In this document: positions 18,435-27,922 of the stretch, piece after piece
How positions within the stretch are numbered: position 1 is the first letter of the stretch
Layout: every line of letters begins with the position of its first letter
Origin: Acidobacteriota bacterium
Lineage (GTDB): Bacteria; Acidobacteriota; Terriglobia; Terriglobales; Acidobacteriaceae
Assembly (NCBI GenBank): GCA_019351975.1
Contig: JABBOG010000012.1
Span: 1-64,000 of the forward strand
Direction of reading: 5' to 3'
Length of the DNA: 64,000 bases
Program-made: the position numbers and the translations under genes
Notes under the pieces: generated by a model
The model's database searches: none
Seen by the model: the letters and a program-made list of their open reading frames with translations, nothing else
Told to the model about the DNA's origin: nothing

Positions 18435-19061
18435 CTACCCCACAACCACCTTCGCCCGATTCTGCCAGTGCGTCCACACAAAATACGCAATCCCCACCAC
18501 CAGCACCAGCTCCACACCCAGATGAAATCTGTTGAAGAACGCCTTGAACCGAGGATCGCTGTTCCACCGCGCTCCCAGCTTCATCCCGATATACGCCAGC
18601 GCATAGCACCACGGAAACGACCCTACGAACGTATAAATCTGAAACCGAACCTGATTCATCCGCGCAATCCCCGCCGGAAACGCGATAAACGTGCGCACAA
18701 TCGGCAGCATCCTCCCCACCAGCACCGTAATCGACCCATACTTCGTAAAAAACTTGTCCGCCAGGTCCAGGTCCCGATGGCTCAGCAACAGATACCGCCC
18801 GTACTTCTCCACCATCGGCCGCCCGCCCTTCGCACCCACCCAGTACGCCGGATACGACCCCACATTCGACGCCAGCGAAGCCAGCGTCGCCAGCAAAATC
18901 AGCTGCGCCTGCGTATGCGCCAGCGCATACCCCGCCATCGGCATAATCACCTCCGACGGAATCGGTATACACGCCGACTGCACCGCCATCAGCAGCAGAA
19001 CAATACCATAACGTGCGCCCAGCGACAGTCCAAGAAATAACGCAATAAGTTTTGCAGCCAT
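18435..19061 (-). CDS. DedA-family (VTT/SNARE-associated) membrane protein
   Basis: A 208-aa inner membrane protein with about five hydrophobic segments. Family motifs are visible: the N-terminal IPIPSEVIMPMAGYALA, then GSYPAYWVGAKGG and the conserved GRMLPIVRTFIAFPAGIARM followed by GSFPWCYALAYIG. DedA proteins are proposed to be proton-dependent lipid transporters, for example scrambling undecaprenyl phosphate or phosphatidylethanolamine, and affect cell division and envelope stress. It lies 15 bases behind folD on the same strand and probably shares its transcript; the pairing has no obvious functional logic. GGA sits about 8 bases before the ATG. Confidence 0.9.
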   Translation of the reverse strand: MAAKLIALFLGLSLGARYGIVLLLMAVQSACIPIPSEVIMPMAGYALAHTQAQLILLATLASLASNVGSYPAYWVGAKGGRPMVEKYGRYLLLSHRDLDLADKFFTKYGSITVLVGRMLPIVRTFIAFPAGIARMNQVRFQIYTFVGSFPWCYALAYIGMKLGARWNSDPRFKAFFNRFHLGVELVLVVGIAYFVWTHWQNRAKVVVG

Positions 19062-19076
19062 GAGCGTCCAGTATAC

Positions 19077-19961
19077 CTAGTCCGCCACCACCCGCGCCTT
19101 CCGTTGCATCCCCTGTCGCCGCGCCGACGCCTTCACCGTATTCGACAGCAGACACGCAATCGTCATCGGCCCCACCCCACCCGGCACCGGCGTAATCGTT
19201 CCCGCAATCTCCACCGCCTCCTCAAACGCCACATCGCCGCGCACCCGGTAGCGTCCATCCCCCACCGGCACCCGCGTCGTTCCAACGTCGATCACAATCG
19301 CCCCAGGCTTGATCCAGCTGCCCCGCACCAGCCCCGGCTTCCCCACCGCCGTAACCAGCACATCCGCCTCCCTGCAGATCGCTTCAATATTCCGTGTATG
19401 AATGTGCGTCTGCACCACCGTCGCCCGCTCCGCCAGCAGCAGCGACGCCATTGGCTTGCCCACAATATTCGAATTCCCAATCACCACCGCATGCACCCCC
19501 GTCAGGTCAGGCATCACCGAGTGAATAATCGTCATACATCCCAACGGCGTGCACGGAATCAGCCCGTCGGAACCCTGCACCAGCCGCCCCGCATTCAGCG
19601 TATGCAGCCCGTCCACATCCTTCTCCGGGTCGATCGCCGCCATAATCCGCAGCGTATTCACATCCTCCGGCAGCGGCAGCTGCACCAGAATCCCATCAAT
19701 ATCCTCGCGTGCATTGAACGCCTCCACCGCCTCATGCACCCGCGCCTCACCCGCATCCGCCGGCAGCTCCATCACCTCGGCCAGAAACCCCGCCTCCTGC
19801 GCCCGCTTCTGCTTGCCCCGAACATAGATCTGGCTCGCAGGATCATTGCCCACAATCACCACACCCAGCCCCGGTCGCCGCCCCAGCGTCGACGCACGCT
19901 CCATCGCCTCCAGAACAACCTCATTCGCCAACTTCCGCCCATCCACAATCGTCGCGCTCAT
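19077..19961 (-). CDS. folD: Bifunctional methylenetetrahydrofolate dehydrogenase/cyclohydrolase
   Basis: A 294-aa FolD, interconverting 5,10-methylene-, methenyl- and 10-formyl-tetrahydrofolate in cytosolic one-carbon metabolism with NADP. Motifs seen: the catalytic Tyr/Lys region SQIYVRGKQKRAQEAG, GILVQLPLPEDVN, DPEKDVDGLH, PCTPLGCM, the dinucleotide-binding VIGNSNIVGKPMASLLL and the final PVPGGVGPMTIACLLSNT. The ORF begins at 20003, but GGAGAG before the ATG at 19961 and family alignment (MSATIVDGRKLANEV) fix the shorter start. It is first in a two-gene unit with the DedA gene; a repeat array lies just upstream. Confidence 0.95.
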   Translation of the reverse strand: MSATIVDGRKLANEVVLEAMERASTLGRRPGLGVVIVGNDPASQIYVRGKQKRAQEAGFLAEVMELPADAGEARVHEAVEAFNAREDIDGILVQLPLPEDVNTLRIMAAIDPEKDVDGLHTLNAGRLVQGSDGLIPCTPLGCMTIIHSVMPDLTGVHAVVIGNSNIVGKPMASLLLAERATVVQTHIHTRNIEAICREADVLVTAVGKPGLVRGSWIKPGAIVIDVGTTRVPVGDGRYRVRGDVAFEEAVEIAGTITPVPGGVGPMTIACLLSNTVKASARRQGMQRKARVVAD

Positions 19962-20001
19962 CTCTCCAGTTTGCACTATCCAGCCCGAACCACGCGACAT
20001 C

Positions 20002-20211
20002 ACCTGTCATCCTCAGCAAAGCTATTGCGCAATCTGTCATCCTCAGGGAAGCTATCGCATACCCTGTCATCCGAAGCTCAGATGTTCCTTACCCTGTCAT
20101 CCTAAGCTGAGCGATCAAATACCCTGTCATCCTGAGCTGAGCGATCAAATACCCTATCATCCTAAGCTGAGCGATCAAATACCCTGTCATCCTGAGCGAA
20201 GCTATTGCGTA
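20002..20211. repeat. Tandem array of seven 30-bp units
   Basis: TGTCAT recurs at exactly 30-base spacing at 20005, 20035, 20065, 20095, 20125 and 20185, with TATCAT at 20155. The inner units (CCTAAGCTGAGCGATCAAAT and variants) are near identical; the outer ones have diverged (for example GCAAAGCTATTGCG). The 30-base period leaves no spacers, so this is not a CRISPR array. Reverse-strand text such as CGCTCAGGATGACA resembles an interspersed repeat common in bacterial intergenic DNA. The array lies just upstream of folD. Confidence 0.9.
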
Positions 20212-20223
20212 CTTCGCAATAGC
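20201..20223. repeat. Hairpin closing the 30-bp array
   Basis: GCTATTGCG and CGCAATAGC form a perfect 9-bp stem with a 5-base loop. It is followed by GCGCAGTCGAAGGACC, the usual flank of this repeat type, suggesting that the array grew from a palindromic REP-like element. Confidence 0.7.
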
Positions 20224-20294
20224 GCAGTCGAAGGACCCCGACGCGCTACACCTCACCCATAGCCTCCCTCGCTTTTCACCCCTCCAGCCCGTTT

Positions 20295-20332
20295 TTGCCT
20301 TTCTTTCTGTCATTCCCGCAGGGAATCTGCTT
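20295..20332. repeat. Dispersed 38-bp repeat, copy 1
   Basis: This 38-bp segment, containing CTGTCATTCCCGCAGGGAAT, recurs at 61061-61098 with one mismatch (C to A in CCCG[C/A]AGGGA). The core TTCCCGCAGGGAA is palindromic. Both copies are intergenic. Confidence 0.85.
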
Positions 20333-20581
20333 TCTGCCATAAGCGTCTTCACAGCTACTACCGTCATGGAAAGTATTCGTTGACACGTACAATAAAAGAG
20401 TCAGACCATGAGGTCATGACCGAATACCACATATCGAACTGTATTGGAGGCGCCTGGCCCCGAACTGCAGACTTTCCCGACTTCGGAGAACTGATTCTTC
20501 CGGATCTTCAGGATCGATCCTCACTTAGACTGAACATCAGAGAGCAGATACCTTCAATCCAGAGCCAGGAAGTCACACGGT
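20333..20581. other. Leader region of the aspartic-protease-like gene
   Basis: About 250 bases. A TTG-initiated ORF (20380-20589, 69 aa) overlaps the next start by 8 bases, but it has no recognisable motif and no convincing ribosome site, so I leave it out. TTGACA at 20379 could be a -35 box, but no good -10 lies at the right distance. Confidence 0.35.
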
Positions 20582-21844
20582 ATGTTTGAAGTCCGTAGTC
20601 ACGACGCACTCACGGGCAGACGTTTCTTTGTAACGATCTTACTGTTTTGCTGCTCTGCAATCTCAGTCTGCTTTGGACAGACAACTTCAACTCCCAACCT
20701 GCAAACACTGTCTGATTCGCATCAATGGTTCGCATTGCGCGATGCCACAGAGCATAAAAAAGCCCCTCTGATTTACCGTGCTATCACTGAATACGCGTTC
20801 AATCAGGTAAGGCCCGCGCAGAAACATCTCAACGCTGTCATCAAGACTGCGCCACACTCCGACAACGCATACGACGCACACGGAATGCTGGCGAACCTGG
20901 ACTTCCGGAATGGCCTCTATCGCGAAGCGTATCTCCAGCTAGAGGCGATGCTGTCGGAAAAGCCGAACGCAGCAGACGTGAAGAATATGATCTCCATGTT
21001 CCGCGCACTGAGCCAATCGGACCAGAGCGTGGTGGCAAAGAAGGCATCCACTCTTCCAATGGCTATGAACGAAAACGGGATGTTCATTCCCCTCGTCTTG
21101 GACGGGCGTGAGGCTCGCTATCTTCTCGACACCGGCTTTAATTTGTCCGCAATGAGCGAATCTGAGGCGAAGCGGCTTGGGTTACAGGTTCAAAGTGTTG
21201 AGACACAATTTGGTTCGATCACCGCGGCGAGTCTGTCTGTACGCGTTGCCTTCGCGAAAGATGTGTTCGTCGGTGGCCTTCATCTGCGGAACGTTGCGTT
21301 TGATGTGATTCCAGATGCACAGGAACCGTTTGTCGATTTGCCTTCTGGAGACCGTGGAATTTTAGGGATTCCCGTTTTGCTGGATATGCAGACGTTCCGT
21401 TGGAACCCGAACGGAACGTTTGCCTTCGGGTTTAAGCCAAAGCATAAGAATCTCTCCGCCTCAAATCTTGCCTTCGACGCACTTACCCCTGTGACGCAAG
21501 TGGCCGTTGAAAAAAAAGAGCTTGAATTTTCCCTCGATACGGGAGCAACGCGCTCGATCTTGTACGCTCCGTTTGCCAAAGAATTTCCCGGCCTGGTGAG
21601 TGCTTCTGGCCAAAAAGAATCGCACACCTTGACGGGAGTCGCCGGAACCTCGACCTACAACTCCGTCGTGCTCCCATCAGTAGACCTCGAGTTGGGTGGA
21701 CTGGATGTACACCTTACACCAGCCCACATTCTTACTCAAGACATCAACGCAAACTGGGCACCAGGAAATCTGGGCAGGGATCTACTGAACCAAGCCCACA
21801 CGATCACTTTCGACTTCAACGCCATGACACTCAGACTGCAATGA
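20582..21844 (+). CDS. Secreted retropepsin-like aspartic protease with two DTG domains
   Basis: A 420-aa exported protein (signal peptide FFVTILLFCCSAISVCFGQ). Residues about 40-150 look helical and TPR-like (APLIYRAITEYAFNQVRPAQKHLNAV). Two retropepsin-like domains follow: the first has LDTGFNLSAMS with a later GILGIPVL, the second has LDTGATRSIL with a later NLGRDLL. Retropepsins normally work as dimers of one-DTG chains; here both halves are in one polypeptide, so the active site could form within the chain. Many such bacterial proteins are annotated only as aspartyl-protease-family. The neighbours give no substrate hint. An alternative is a carbohydrate-bound periplasmic protein without peptidase activity, but both Asp residues are kept. 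Confidence 0.85.
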   Translation: MFEVRSHDALTGRRFFVTILLFCCSAISVCFGQTTSTPNLQTLSDSHQWFALRDATEHKKAPLIYRAITEYAFNQVRPAQKHLNAVIKTAPHSDNAYDAHGMLANLDFRNGLYREAYLQLEAMLSEKPNAADVKNMISMFRALSQSDQSVVAKKASTLPMAMNENGMFIPLVLDGREARYLLDTGFNLSAMSESEAKRLGLQVQSVETQFGSITAASLSVRVAFAKDVFVGGLHLRNVAFDVIPDAQEPFVDLPSGDRGILGIPVLLDMQTFRWNPNGTFAFGFKPKHKNLSASNLAFDALTPVTQVAVEKKELEFSLDTGATRSILYAPFAKEFPGLVSASGQKESHTLTGVAGTSTYNSVVLPSVDLELGGLDVHLTPAHILTQDINANWAPGNLGRDLLNQAHTITFDFNAMTLRLQ

Positions 21845-21953
21845 GGGTTAACGCCACAGACGAATAACTCCCTCTTTCAGAATGTATCGGTTTCCAGCCG
21901 GTTCATGGGTCCGCGACCAGCATGCCTCCCCAGCCCTTTGGTAGCATGGAAGC

Positions 21954-22739
21954 ATGTCCGAAGCCGCAGTAGCACCGACACCCGCCGCACCGCAATCCCC
22001 CGCACAGCCCAGCGCCTACGGCAGCCCCGCCACCCACGCCGCGGCCCCCGTCAAGCAGCAGGTCGTCTGCTTCAGCTTCTACAAAGTCATGCCCGAGTGG
22101 CGCCGCCTCCCCGCCGAAGAGAAAGCCGCCCACAAGCAGGCCTTCGCCGACGTCCTCTCCCGCTGGAACAAGCCCGGCGAGTTCCTCTCCATCACCTACT
22201 CCACCATCGGTACGCGCGGCGATGTCGACATGTGCGTCTGGTCCATCGGCTACGCCGTCGACGAACTCAACCTCATGCGCTCCGAGCTCCTCCGCACCCC
22301 CCTCGGCGGCTACCTCACCACGCCCCACAACTTCCTCGCCATGACCCGCCGCTCCCAGTACCAGATCGACCGCGAAGACGAGTCCGAAGGCGAAGGCCGC
22401 GGCGCCATCCGCCCCGGCGGACAGAAGTACATCTTCATCTACCCCTTCTGGAAGACCCGCCCCTGGTATCGCCTCTCCGCCGAAGAGCGCCATCGCCTCA
22501 TGAAGGAGCACATCCGCATCGGCCTCCTCTACCCCCGCGTCAAAATCAACACCGCCTACTCCTTCGGCATCGACGACCAGGAGTTCACCGTCGCCTTCGA
22601 GACCAACTTCCCCGAAGACTTCCTCGCCCTCGTCGAAGCCCTCCGCGACACCGAAATCAGCCTCTACACCCTGAAGGATTTCCCCATCTTCTCCTGTGTC
22701 CGCCTCAAGCCCATGGAGATGCTTGACCGCCTCGGCTGA
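21954..22739 (+). CDS. hemQ: Chlorite dismutase family protein, probable coproheme decarboxylase (HemQ/ChdC)
   Basis: A 261-aa protein. After an Ala/Pro-rich N-terminal stretch (about 35 residues) the chlorite dismutase-like ferredoxin fold shows VCFSFYKVMPEWRRLP, TTPHNFLAMTRRSQY, IYPFWKTRPWYRLSAEERHRLMKEHI, TAYSFGIDDQEFTVAFE and LKDFPIFSCVRLKP. In Gram-positive bacteria and many other phyla this family decarboxylates coproheme III to heme b, the last step of the coproporphyrin-dependent route. The presence of hemD two genes on supports a heme role rather than chlorite detoxification, which needs a distal arginine I cannot place with certainty. It is followed after 41 bases by endonuclease III. 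Confidence 0.85.
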   Translation: MSEAAVAPTPAAPQSPAQPSAYGSPATHAAAPVKQQVVCFSFYKVMPEWRRLPAEEKAAHKQAFADVLSRWNKPGEFLSITYSTIGTRGDVDMCVWSIGYAVDELNLMRSELLRTPLGGYLTTPHNFLAMTRRSQYQIDREDESEGEGRGAIRPGGQKYIFIYPFWKTRPWYRLSAEERHRLMKEHIRIGLLYPRVKINTAYSFGIDDQEFTVAFETNFPEDFLALVEALRDTEISLYTLKDFPIFSCVRLKPMEMLDRLG

Positions 22740-22780
22740 AGACCACGCGATCCGGCCTGCAATTCCCCAAGCGCACCTCA

Positions 22781-23563
22781 ATGCCGACCTCAAAACCACA
22801 AAACCCGGCGAAGAACGCACGAACACCGGCGCAAGGTGCGCGAAACGCACCCAAACCCGCGTCGCAAAACGCGACCGCACCCTCCACCAAACCAAAGCGT
22901 TCCAGAACGATCAAGCCCCGCTCCCCTGAGCGCGTCGCCGCCATCCTCACCTCACTGCGCGCGGCTTACCCCAATGTTGTCTGCGCTTTAACCCACCGCA
23001 ACGCCTTCGAACTCACCATCGCCACCATCCTCTCCGCCCAAACCACCGACGTCAACGTCAACAAAGTCACCCCCGAGCTCTTCAAACTCTACCCCACGCC
23101 CCAAAAACTCGCCCAGGCGTCCCTCAACGAACTCGAAACCATCCTCAAGCCAACCGGCTTCTTCCGCTCTAAGTCAAAGAATATAAAGGCTGCAGCCCAG
23201 GTCCTCGTCGATACATTTCACAGCAAAGTCCCCGAAACCATCGACGAACTCATCCAGCTCCCCGGCGTCGCCCGTAAGACAGCCAACGTCGTCCTCGGCA
23301 GCTGGTTCGGTCTGCCCTCAGGCGTAGTCGTTGATACACATGTACTTAGGCTCTCCCGCCGCCTCGAGCTCACCACCTCCATCGCCCCTGAGAACGTCGA
23401 AAAGGACCTGCAGAAGATCATCCCGCAAGACCGCTGGATCCAGTTCTCCCACGAACTCATCCACCACGGCCGCCAGATCTGCATCGCCCGCAGACCCCTC
23501 TGCGCCGACTGCACCCTCGAACCCCTCTGCAACTCCGCCGACAAGACCTGGACTTCCCACTAG
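22781..23563 (+). CDS. nth: Endonuclease III
   Basis: A 260-aa DNA N-glycosylase/AP lyase of base excision repair, removing oxidised pyrimidines. The helix-hairpin-helix is LPGVARKTANVVLG, with the catalytic Lys in this motif, and the catalytic Asp is in VVDTHVLRLSRRL. The C-terminal [4Fe-4S] cluster pattern C-x6-C-x2-C-x5-C is complete (CIARRPLCADCTLEPLC). A basic, Ala/Pro-rich N-terminal tail of about 45 residues precedes the core; no internal Met offers a shorter start. It runs convergent to hemD with only 9 bases between stops, and no terminator hairpin is visible there. Confidence 0.95.
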   Translation: MPTSKPQNPAKNARTPAQGARNAPKPASQNATAPSTKPKRSRTIKPRSPERVAAILTSLRAAYPNVVCALTHRNAFELTIATILSAQTTDVNVNKVTPELFKLYPTPQKLAQASLNELETILKPTGFFRSKSKNIKAAAQVLVDTFHSKVPETIDELIQLPGVARKTANVVLGSWFGLPSGVVVDTHVLRLSRRLELTTSIAPENVEKDLQKIIPQDRWIQFSHELIHHGRQICIARRPLCADCTLEPLCNSADKTWTSH

Positions 23564-23572
23564 AAAACTTAC

Positions 23573-24406
23573 TTAGTCCTTATCCATCAACGGTTTACTC
23601 TCCCCTACCCCAAGCCCGAACACCTCGGCAATCTTCGCAGCAAGCGACCCAATCGACGCCTCCTCAGCCTCCGCATGCGCCGGTATCCCATGCTCACGAA
23701 GCGTCTGCGACGTTATCGGCCCAATCGAAATACGCTTCACCTCCTCCGGCAACCTCATCCCAGCCTCCCCCAACAACGCCAACAAACTCGTCGCCGTAGA
23801 CGAACTCGTAAACGTCACACCATCCGGATAATTCTCCTTTTCACCGAATAACCTCTGTATTTCGCCCAGCGAAGCCTGCGGGGTAACCGTGCGATACGCC
23901 ATCGCGATCGTCACATCTGCCCCAGCCGCCCGCAGCCTGTCCGGCAGTACATCGCGCGCTTGTTCCGCTCGCACCAGCAGAAATCTCGTAGCCAATCCAT
24001 CCGCCTGCAGCGCAAGCGGCAACAAGGCCTCTGCAAATGACTCAGCAACCGCCTGTTCTGGCAACAAATCTGCACGCGAACCCACAACTTCCAGCGCACG
24101 CGCCGTTGCTGGCCCAATGACTGCGACCCGCCCTGCAAAATCACAAGCCGCCCTACCCTGCACCTGAGGATCAGATAGTCTTGCCACACGCCGATAAAAC
24201 GCATCAACAGCATTGGCACTCGTAAAGAGCAACCAATCAAAACTATTCAATCGCCGTAAAGCAGCATCAAGTGCCTCAAAAGTCGACGGTTCCGTCAACT
24301 CAATCGTCGGAACTAGAATCGCCTCCGCCCCAAGCGCACGCACCGCGTCAGCAAGTGCCGACGCCTGACGAGGTGAGCGAGTGATCAGAATACGTGGTCG
24401 CACCAT
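23573..24406 (-). CDS. hemD: Uroporphyrinogen-III synthase
   Basis: A 277-aa cytosolic enzyme that closes hydroxymethylbilane with inversion of ring D. The family is poorly conserved, but both halves of the bilobed HUP fold are readable: RILITRSPRQASALADAVRALGA, DWLLFTSANAVDAFY, VAVIGPATARALE, then VTIAMAYRTV, DGVTFTSSSTATSLLALLG and ISIGPITSQTLREHG. The start at 24406 matches the family N-terminus; 24415, three codons upstream, is possible and neither has a clear ribosome site. No hemA, hemB or hemC is adjacent; the only other heme gene is the coproheme decarboxylase-like gene nearby on the opposite strand. Confidence 0.9.
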   Translation of the reverse strand: MVRPRILITRSPRQASALADAVRALGAEAILVPTIELTEPSTFEALDAALRRLNSFDWLLFTSANAVDAFYRRVARLSDPQVQGRAACDFAGRVAVIGPATARALEVVGSRADLLPEQAVAESFAEALLPLALQADGLATRFLLVRAEQARDVLPDRLRAAGADVTIAMAYRTVTPQASLGEIQRLFGEKENYPDGVTFTSSSTATSLLALLGEAGMRLPEEVKRISIGPITSQTLREHGIPAHAEAEEASIGSLAAKIAEVFGLGVGESKPLMDKD

Positions 24407-24453
24407 ACAAATCATTCTCTCAGCGCACTTACGCCATCTTGCGGCCTGCCTGA

Positions 24454-27400
24454 CTAATTGCTTGCGCTCGCCTTCTCCGGATAAACAGCTTCAAGAGTCA
24501 AAATCTCGTATGGCTTGATCGGAACCGTAACTGTATCTCCCGCCAGCACGAGGTGCGGAGCGCCTGAGATCGGCGCTTCCATCATGTTTGTTTCCACCGC
24601 ATACAGTGCTCCCGCCGGAAGATGCAGCTTAACCTCGCTGCTCTTGCCTTCCCACTCGTACATGCGGAAAATCAGCCCATTCGCATCTTCAGCCTTCTTG
24701 ACCGCGCTCAGCACGACATTCGGATTCGCAACGTCCACAAACGAGTGGCTCGACGGCATCTCCCCTGTGTGCGAGAACACCTGCTTCGCAATCAGCGGCG
24801 TATTCAGTTCATAGCCCCGATGCACCGTGAGTGCCTGCTTCCACGATCCAGCATGCGGGTAGAGTTCATACGTAAACCGTTGCCGCCCGCGATCAGCGTC
24901 AGGATCAGGCCAGATCGGCGAGCGCAGCAGGGTCAACCGCAGCATATCTCCAACCGCATCATAGCCGTACTTCGAATCGTTAATCAGCGAAAACCCCTGG
25001 CGTTCATCGCCGAGATCGGCCCAACGCTGTGCCGGCACTTCAAACTGCGCCTTCTCCCAGCTATTCGTGCGTAACGTCGTGCGGGTAATCGATCCATAAG
25101 GAATCTCGTACGTTGCATATGCCGAGGTCGCAGCCAATGGGAACGCAGCCTTCAACAACACATGAGTCTCGTGCCAGTCAATATCATTCGCGACACGGAC
25201 AGTGTCCGCATCAGTGTCCAACGAAATCTCCTGATCAAAGTGCGATTTGCTCCATGTGCGTCGGATGCGAATCGTCTTGCGGAGCGGCCCATTGTCTGTG
25301 ATCGCAATCGAATCAACGCCGGAGATCGGCGTCATGGTGCCATCCAGCGTGCCCGGATCGATGTTCCACGCGTCGTATTGCTTCGGTGTGTCCACGAAGG
25401 TCTGCAGTTGGTTCCCGCATGCGTTCGGTGCCAGAAATTGCGTCTTCTCAGGCAGCGTCTTCAGGCTCGTAATGCAGCCGGTACGCTTGTCGATTACGAC
25501 CTGTACGTGACCGTTTCCAAGCGTGAACGCCGCCGCTGTATCGGTAACTTTCAGATCGCTGTGAGCATCGGTCGCGGCCGGTGCACCTTCGGCATGAAGA
25601 ACCGTATAGCCAAGCGCAGGTATGTCGTTAACGCGTGCAAGCAGCGTAAACTGGTGCGTTGCCGCGTCCACCGAAACGACCTGCGCGCGCAGCGCATTCC
25701 CATGCGCATCCACCAGCCTTACGCTGGGTGTCGATTCTGGAAGCTGCACTTGCAACGAAACAGTCTCAGAACGCGGCCACGCCATCGAGTTGAAAACAAG
25801 GATAGGCGCACCATTCAACGAACCACGGCTCCCACCCGCGCTCGTGTCGATGCGGGAGTCAAGCGTCTTCAGCGAACTGTCGTCGATGCTGTGGTCGTTC
25901 GCAAAAACCTGGTCGTAATCGCGCTGCGCATCACGGTAGATGACCGCGATACCCGATCCCGCAGCGAGATCGTGAAACTGGTTGAACGTGATGCTCTTCC
26001 AGTTCTCTGTCAGCTTTTCATTGGGGTAAGCGGTCCCGTCGAGCCACGCAACAGACGCCAGCTTCTCCGCATCCAGTGTGGCCGTTTCGCTTGTGCGCAT
26101 ATTGCGCTTATGCGCGGCCTGCGTCGTGTAGACGCCCCGATGATACTCCAAATAAAGCTCATCTTTCCACGTCGGAATGCCCATTTCCCCCGACGAAGAC
26201 GAAGGCGGTGGCGTATACCCTTTCGCAATTGTTGCGTAGTCCCACGTCGGCGAATCCGGATCCAGGTTCGACTGAACGTCGTCGAAGTAGTGCTGCGCCG
26301 TGCTGTAGCGCATCGTCGGCACCGCCGTGCCTGGTTTCTTGCCTGCTGCAATCCAGCGGTCCCCCTGGTCCAGCATGTCCCTCGTTGGCCCACCGCCGTG
26401 GTCCCCCACACCATACAGAATCGAGCATCTCCGAAGTCCCCGGATTGCGCTGTGCCGATTCCGCAAAATCCGCAGACAGCCGAGTCGGGTTCAAGTCTGT
26501 GTGTACATAATCCGTCGGAAAATAAGTCAGCACCTTGGACCCATCCGGCGACTCCCACCAGAAAAGGCGGAACGGCAGCTGGTTTGTGTCATTCCAGTGC
26601 ATCTTCTGCGTCACAAAATAGTCCATCCCGCTGCGCTTGTAGATCTGCGGAAGCTGCCAGTTATATCCAAATGAATCGGGGTTCCACCCAATGCGGGTCG
26701 TCACACCGTACTCTTTCTGGAAGTATCTTTGCCCAATCAGCAACTGCCGCACCAGCGACTCGCCACCCGGAAGATTCAGATCTGGCTCTACCCACATGCC
26801 GCCAACCAGCTCCCACCGTCCTTCCTTCACACGCTGCTTAATTTGCGCATTCAGGTCTGGATACTTGTCAGCCATCCACTCGTTATATTGCGCTGCGGGC
26901 TGCGTATAGACATAGTCAGGATATTCATTCATCAACTGTAGCGCCGTCGTAAACGTCCGCTTCACCACGTCTACCGTCTCCGACCTCGGCCATAGCCACG
27001 CAGCATCGATATGCGAGTTCCCATCAAGGTCCATCTTCGCCTGCTGCAGTACCGGGTGCAGCGGCGCCAGAATCGACTGCGCCTTTACCAGCGATGCATC
27101 AAACGCCTTCTGATCCGCAGTCTTCAGCGCATCGGTATCGATCGCCGCTATAGCCGCATTGACGACCTGAAGTAGGTCTTTGCGCGGCGTCGGAAGTTCA
27201 GGTAGCAGGTTCGCCGCCGTGATGCACTGGGTTCGAATATCATCAGGGTTGGGCCGTGCACTCCCCTCCATACTCGGTTCGACTCGCAGCGTAACACCCG
27301 CGAAGTGCTTGTCATCCACCGTGTGGAGTAGCTTCACAGCAACCACCACCTTATCGCCCGGCGTCGCAGGATCAAACAACACGATGGGCTCAAGGTCGTC

Positions 27401-27823
27401 GCCCAGCGCTACACGCCGTCCATTGAAATAGATAATCTGCGGCATCGGCCCATTCGCATCCGCACGAAACTGAAACCAGATCTTTGATCCAGTAATATCG
27501 TACCCATGAAGTGTTTTCGGCACTTCGATCGTGCGTCGATACCACACAGCTTCTTTCGGGGCACTTGAGTTCGGCGCTACCAGCGTCCACGATGAATCAT
27601 CCAAACTGGGCGATTCTCCATGAGGAAGATCGCCGGCATGGAAGTGCCACTCCCCCTCCGGAAGCTCTTTCAAAGTCTCAAGCGTGTGTAATTTCTCCAG
27701 GGCTGCGGGCGATAGATTTTTTAGTTCACGAACCGGGGTGAACGACTGAGCCGAAACCACCAAGCCGCTAATTGCCATCACAGCAGGCATTAAGAGAGCG
27801 CGAGAAAGAACACGAATCCGCAT
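24454..27823 (-). pseudogene. Glycoside hydrolase family 38 alpha-mannosidase, split by a one-base frameshift
   Basis: An exported alpha-mannosidase of about 1120 aa read from two overlapping ORFs (26159-27907 and 24454-26466). The N-terminal part has a signal peptide (LLMPAVMAISGLVVSAQ), a galactose-binding-like domain, and the GH38 core: GNSHIDAAWLWPRSE (metal-binding H-x-D) and WNPDSFGYNWQLPQI (catalytic Asp). After SEML the reading continues in the other frame as ILYGVGDHGGGPTRDML, then the helical middle domain and the C-terminal beta domains. Dropping one base near 26422 restores one frame. The spot (GCTCGATTC) is not a homopolymer, so a plain sequencing slip is less likely than usual, though still possible. 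If real, the truncated N-terminal product lacks much of the fold. The start at 27823 begins the signal peptide. Confidence 0.85.
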
Positions 27824-27922
27824 GCAGGCAAGGGTAGCAAATATGAGCGGAGTGCGATAGATAACAGATGTCTTTTCTCGCAGACGCCACAGCGACTCGC
27901 CCTGCATCGCCCTTAAACGATC

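Noticed and set aside
19077-19961. FolD reads GNS where many homologues read GRS in the dinucleotide-binding loop
   Set aside because: This position varies among genuine FolD proteins (E. coli has GAS), so it is not evidence of altered function.
20002-20211. Regular 30-bp repeats that could be taken for a CRISPR array
   Set aside because: Units abut with no spacers, and no cas genes are in the window.
20380-20589. 69-aa TTG-initiated ORF before the aspartic-protease-like gene
   Set aside because: No ribosome site, no motif and an overlap with the next start; could be real but unsupported.
25162-26841. 559-aa + strand ORF over the mannosidase
   Set aside because: Arg/Val-rich shadow with no motif; the - strand holds GH38 signatures.
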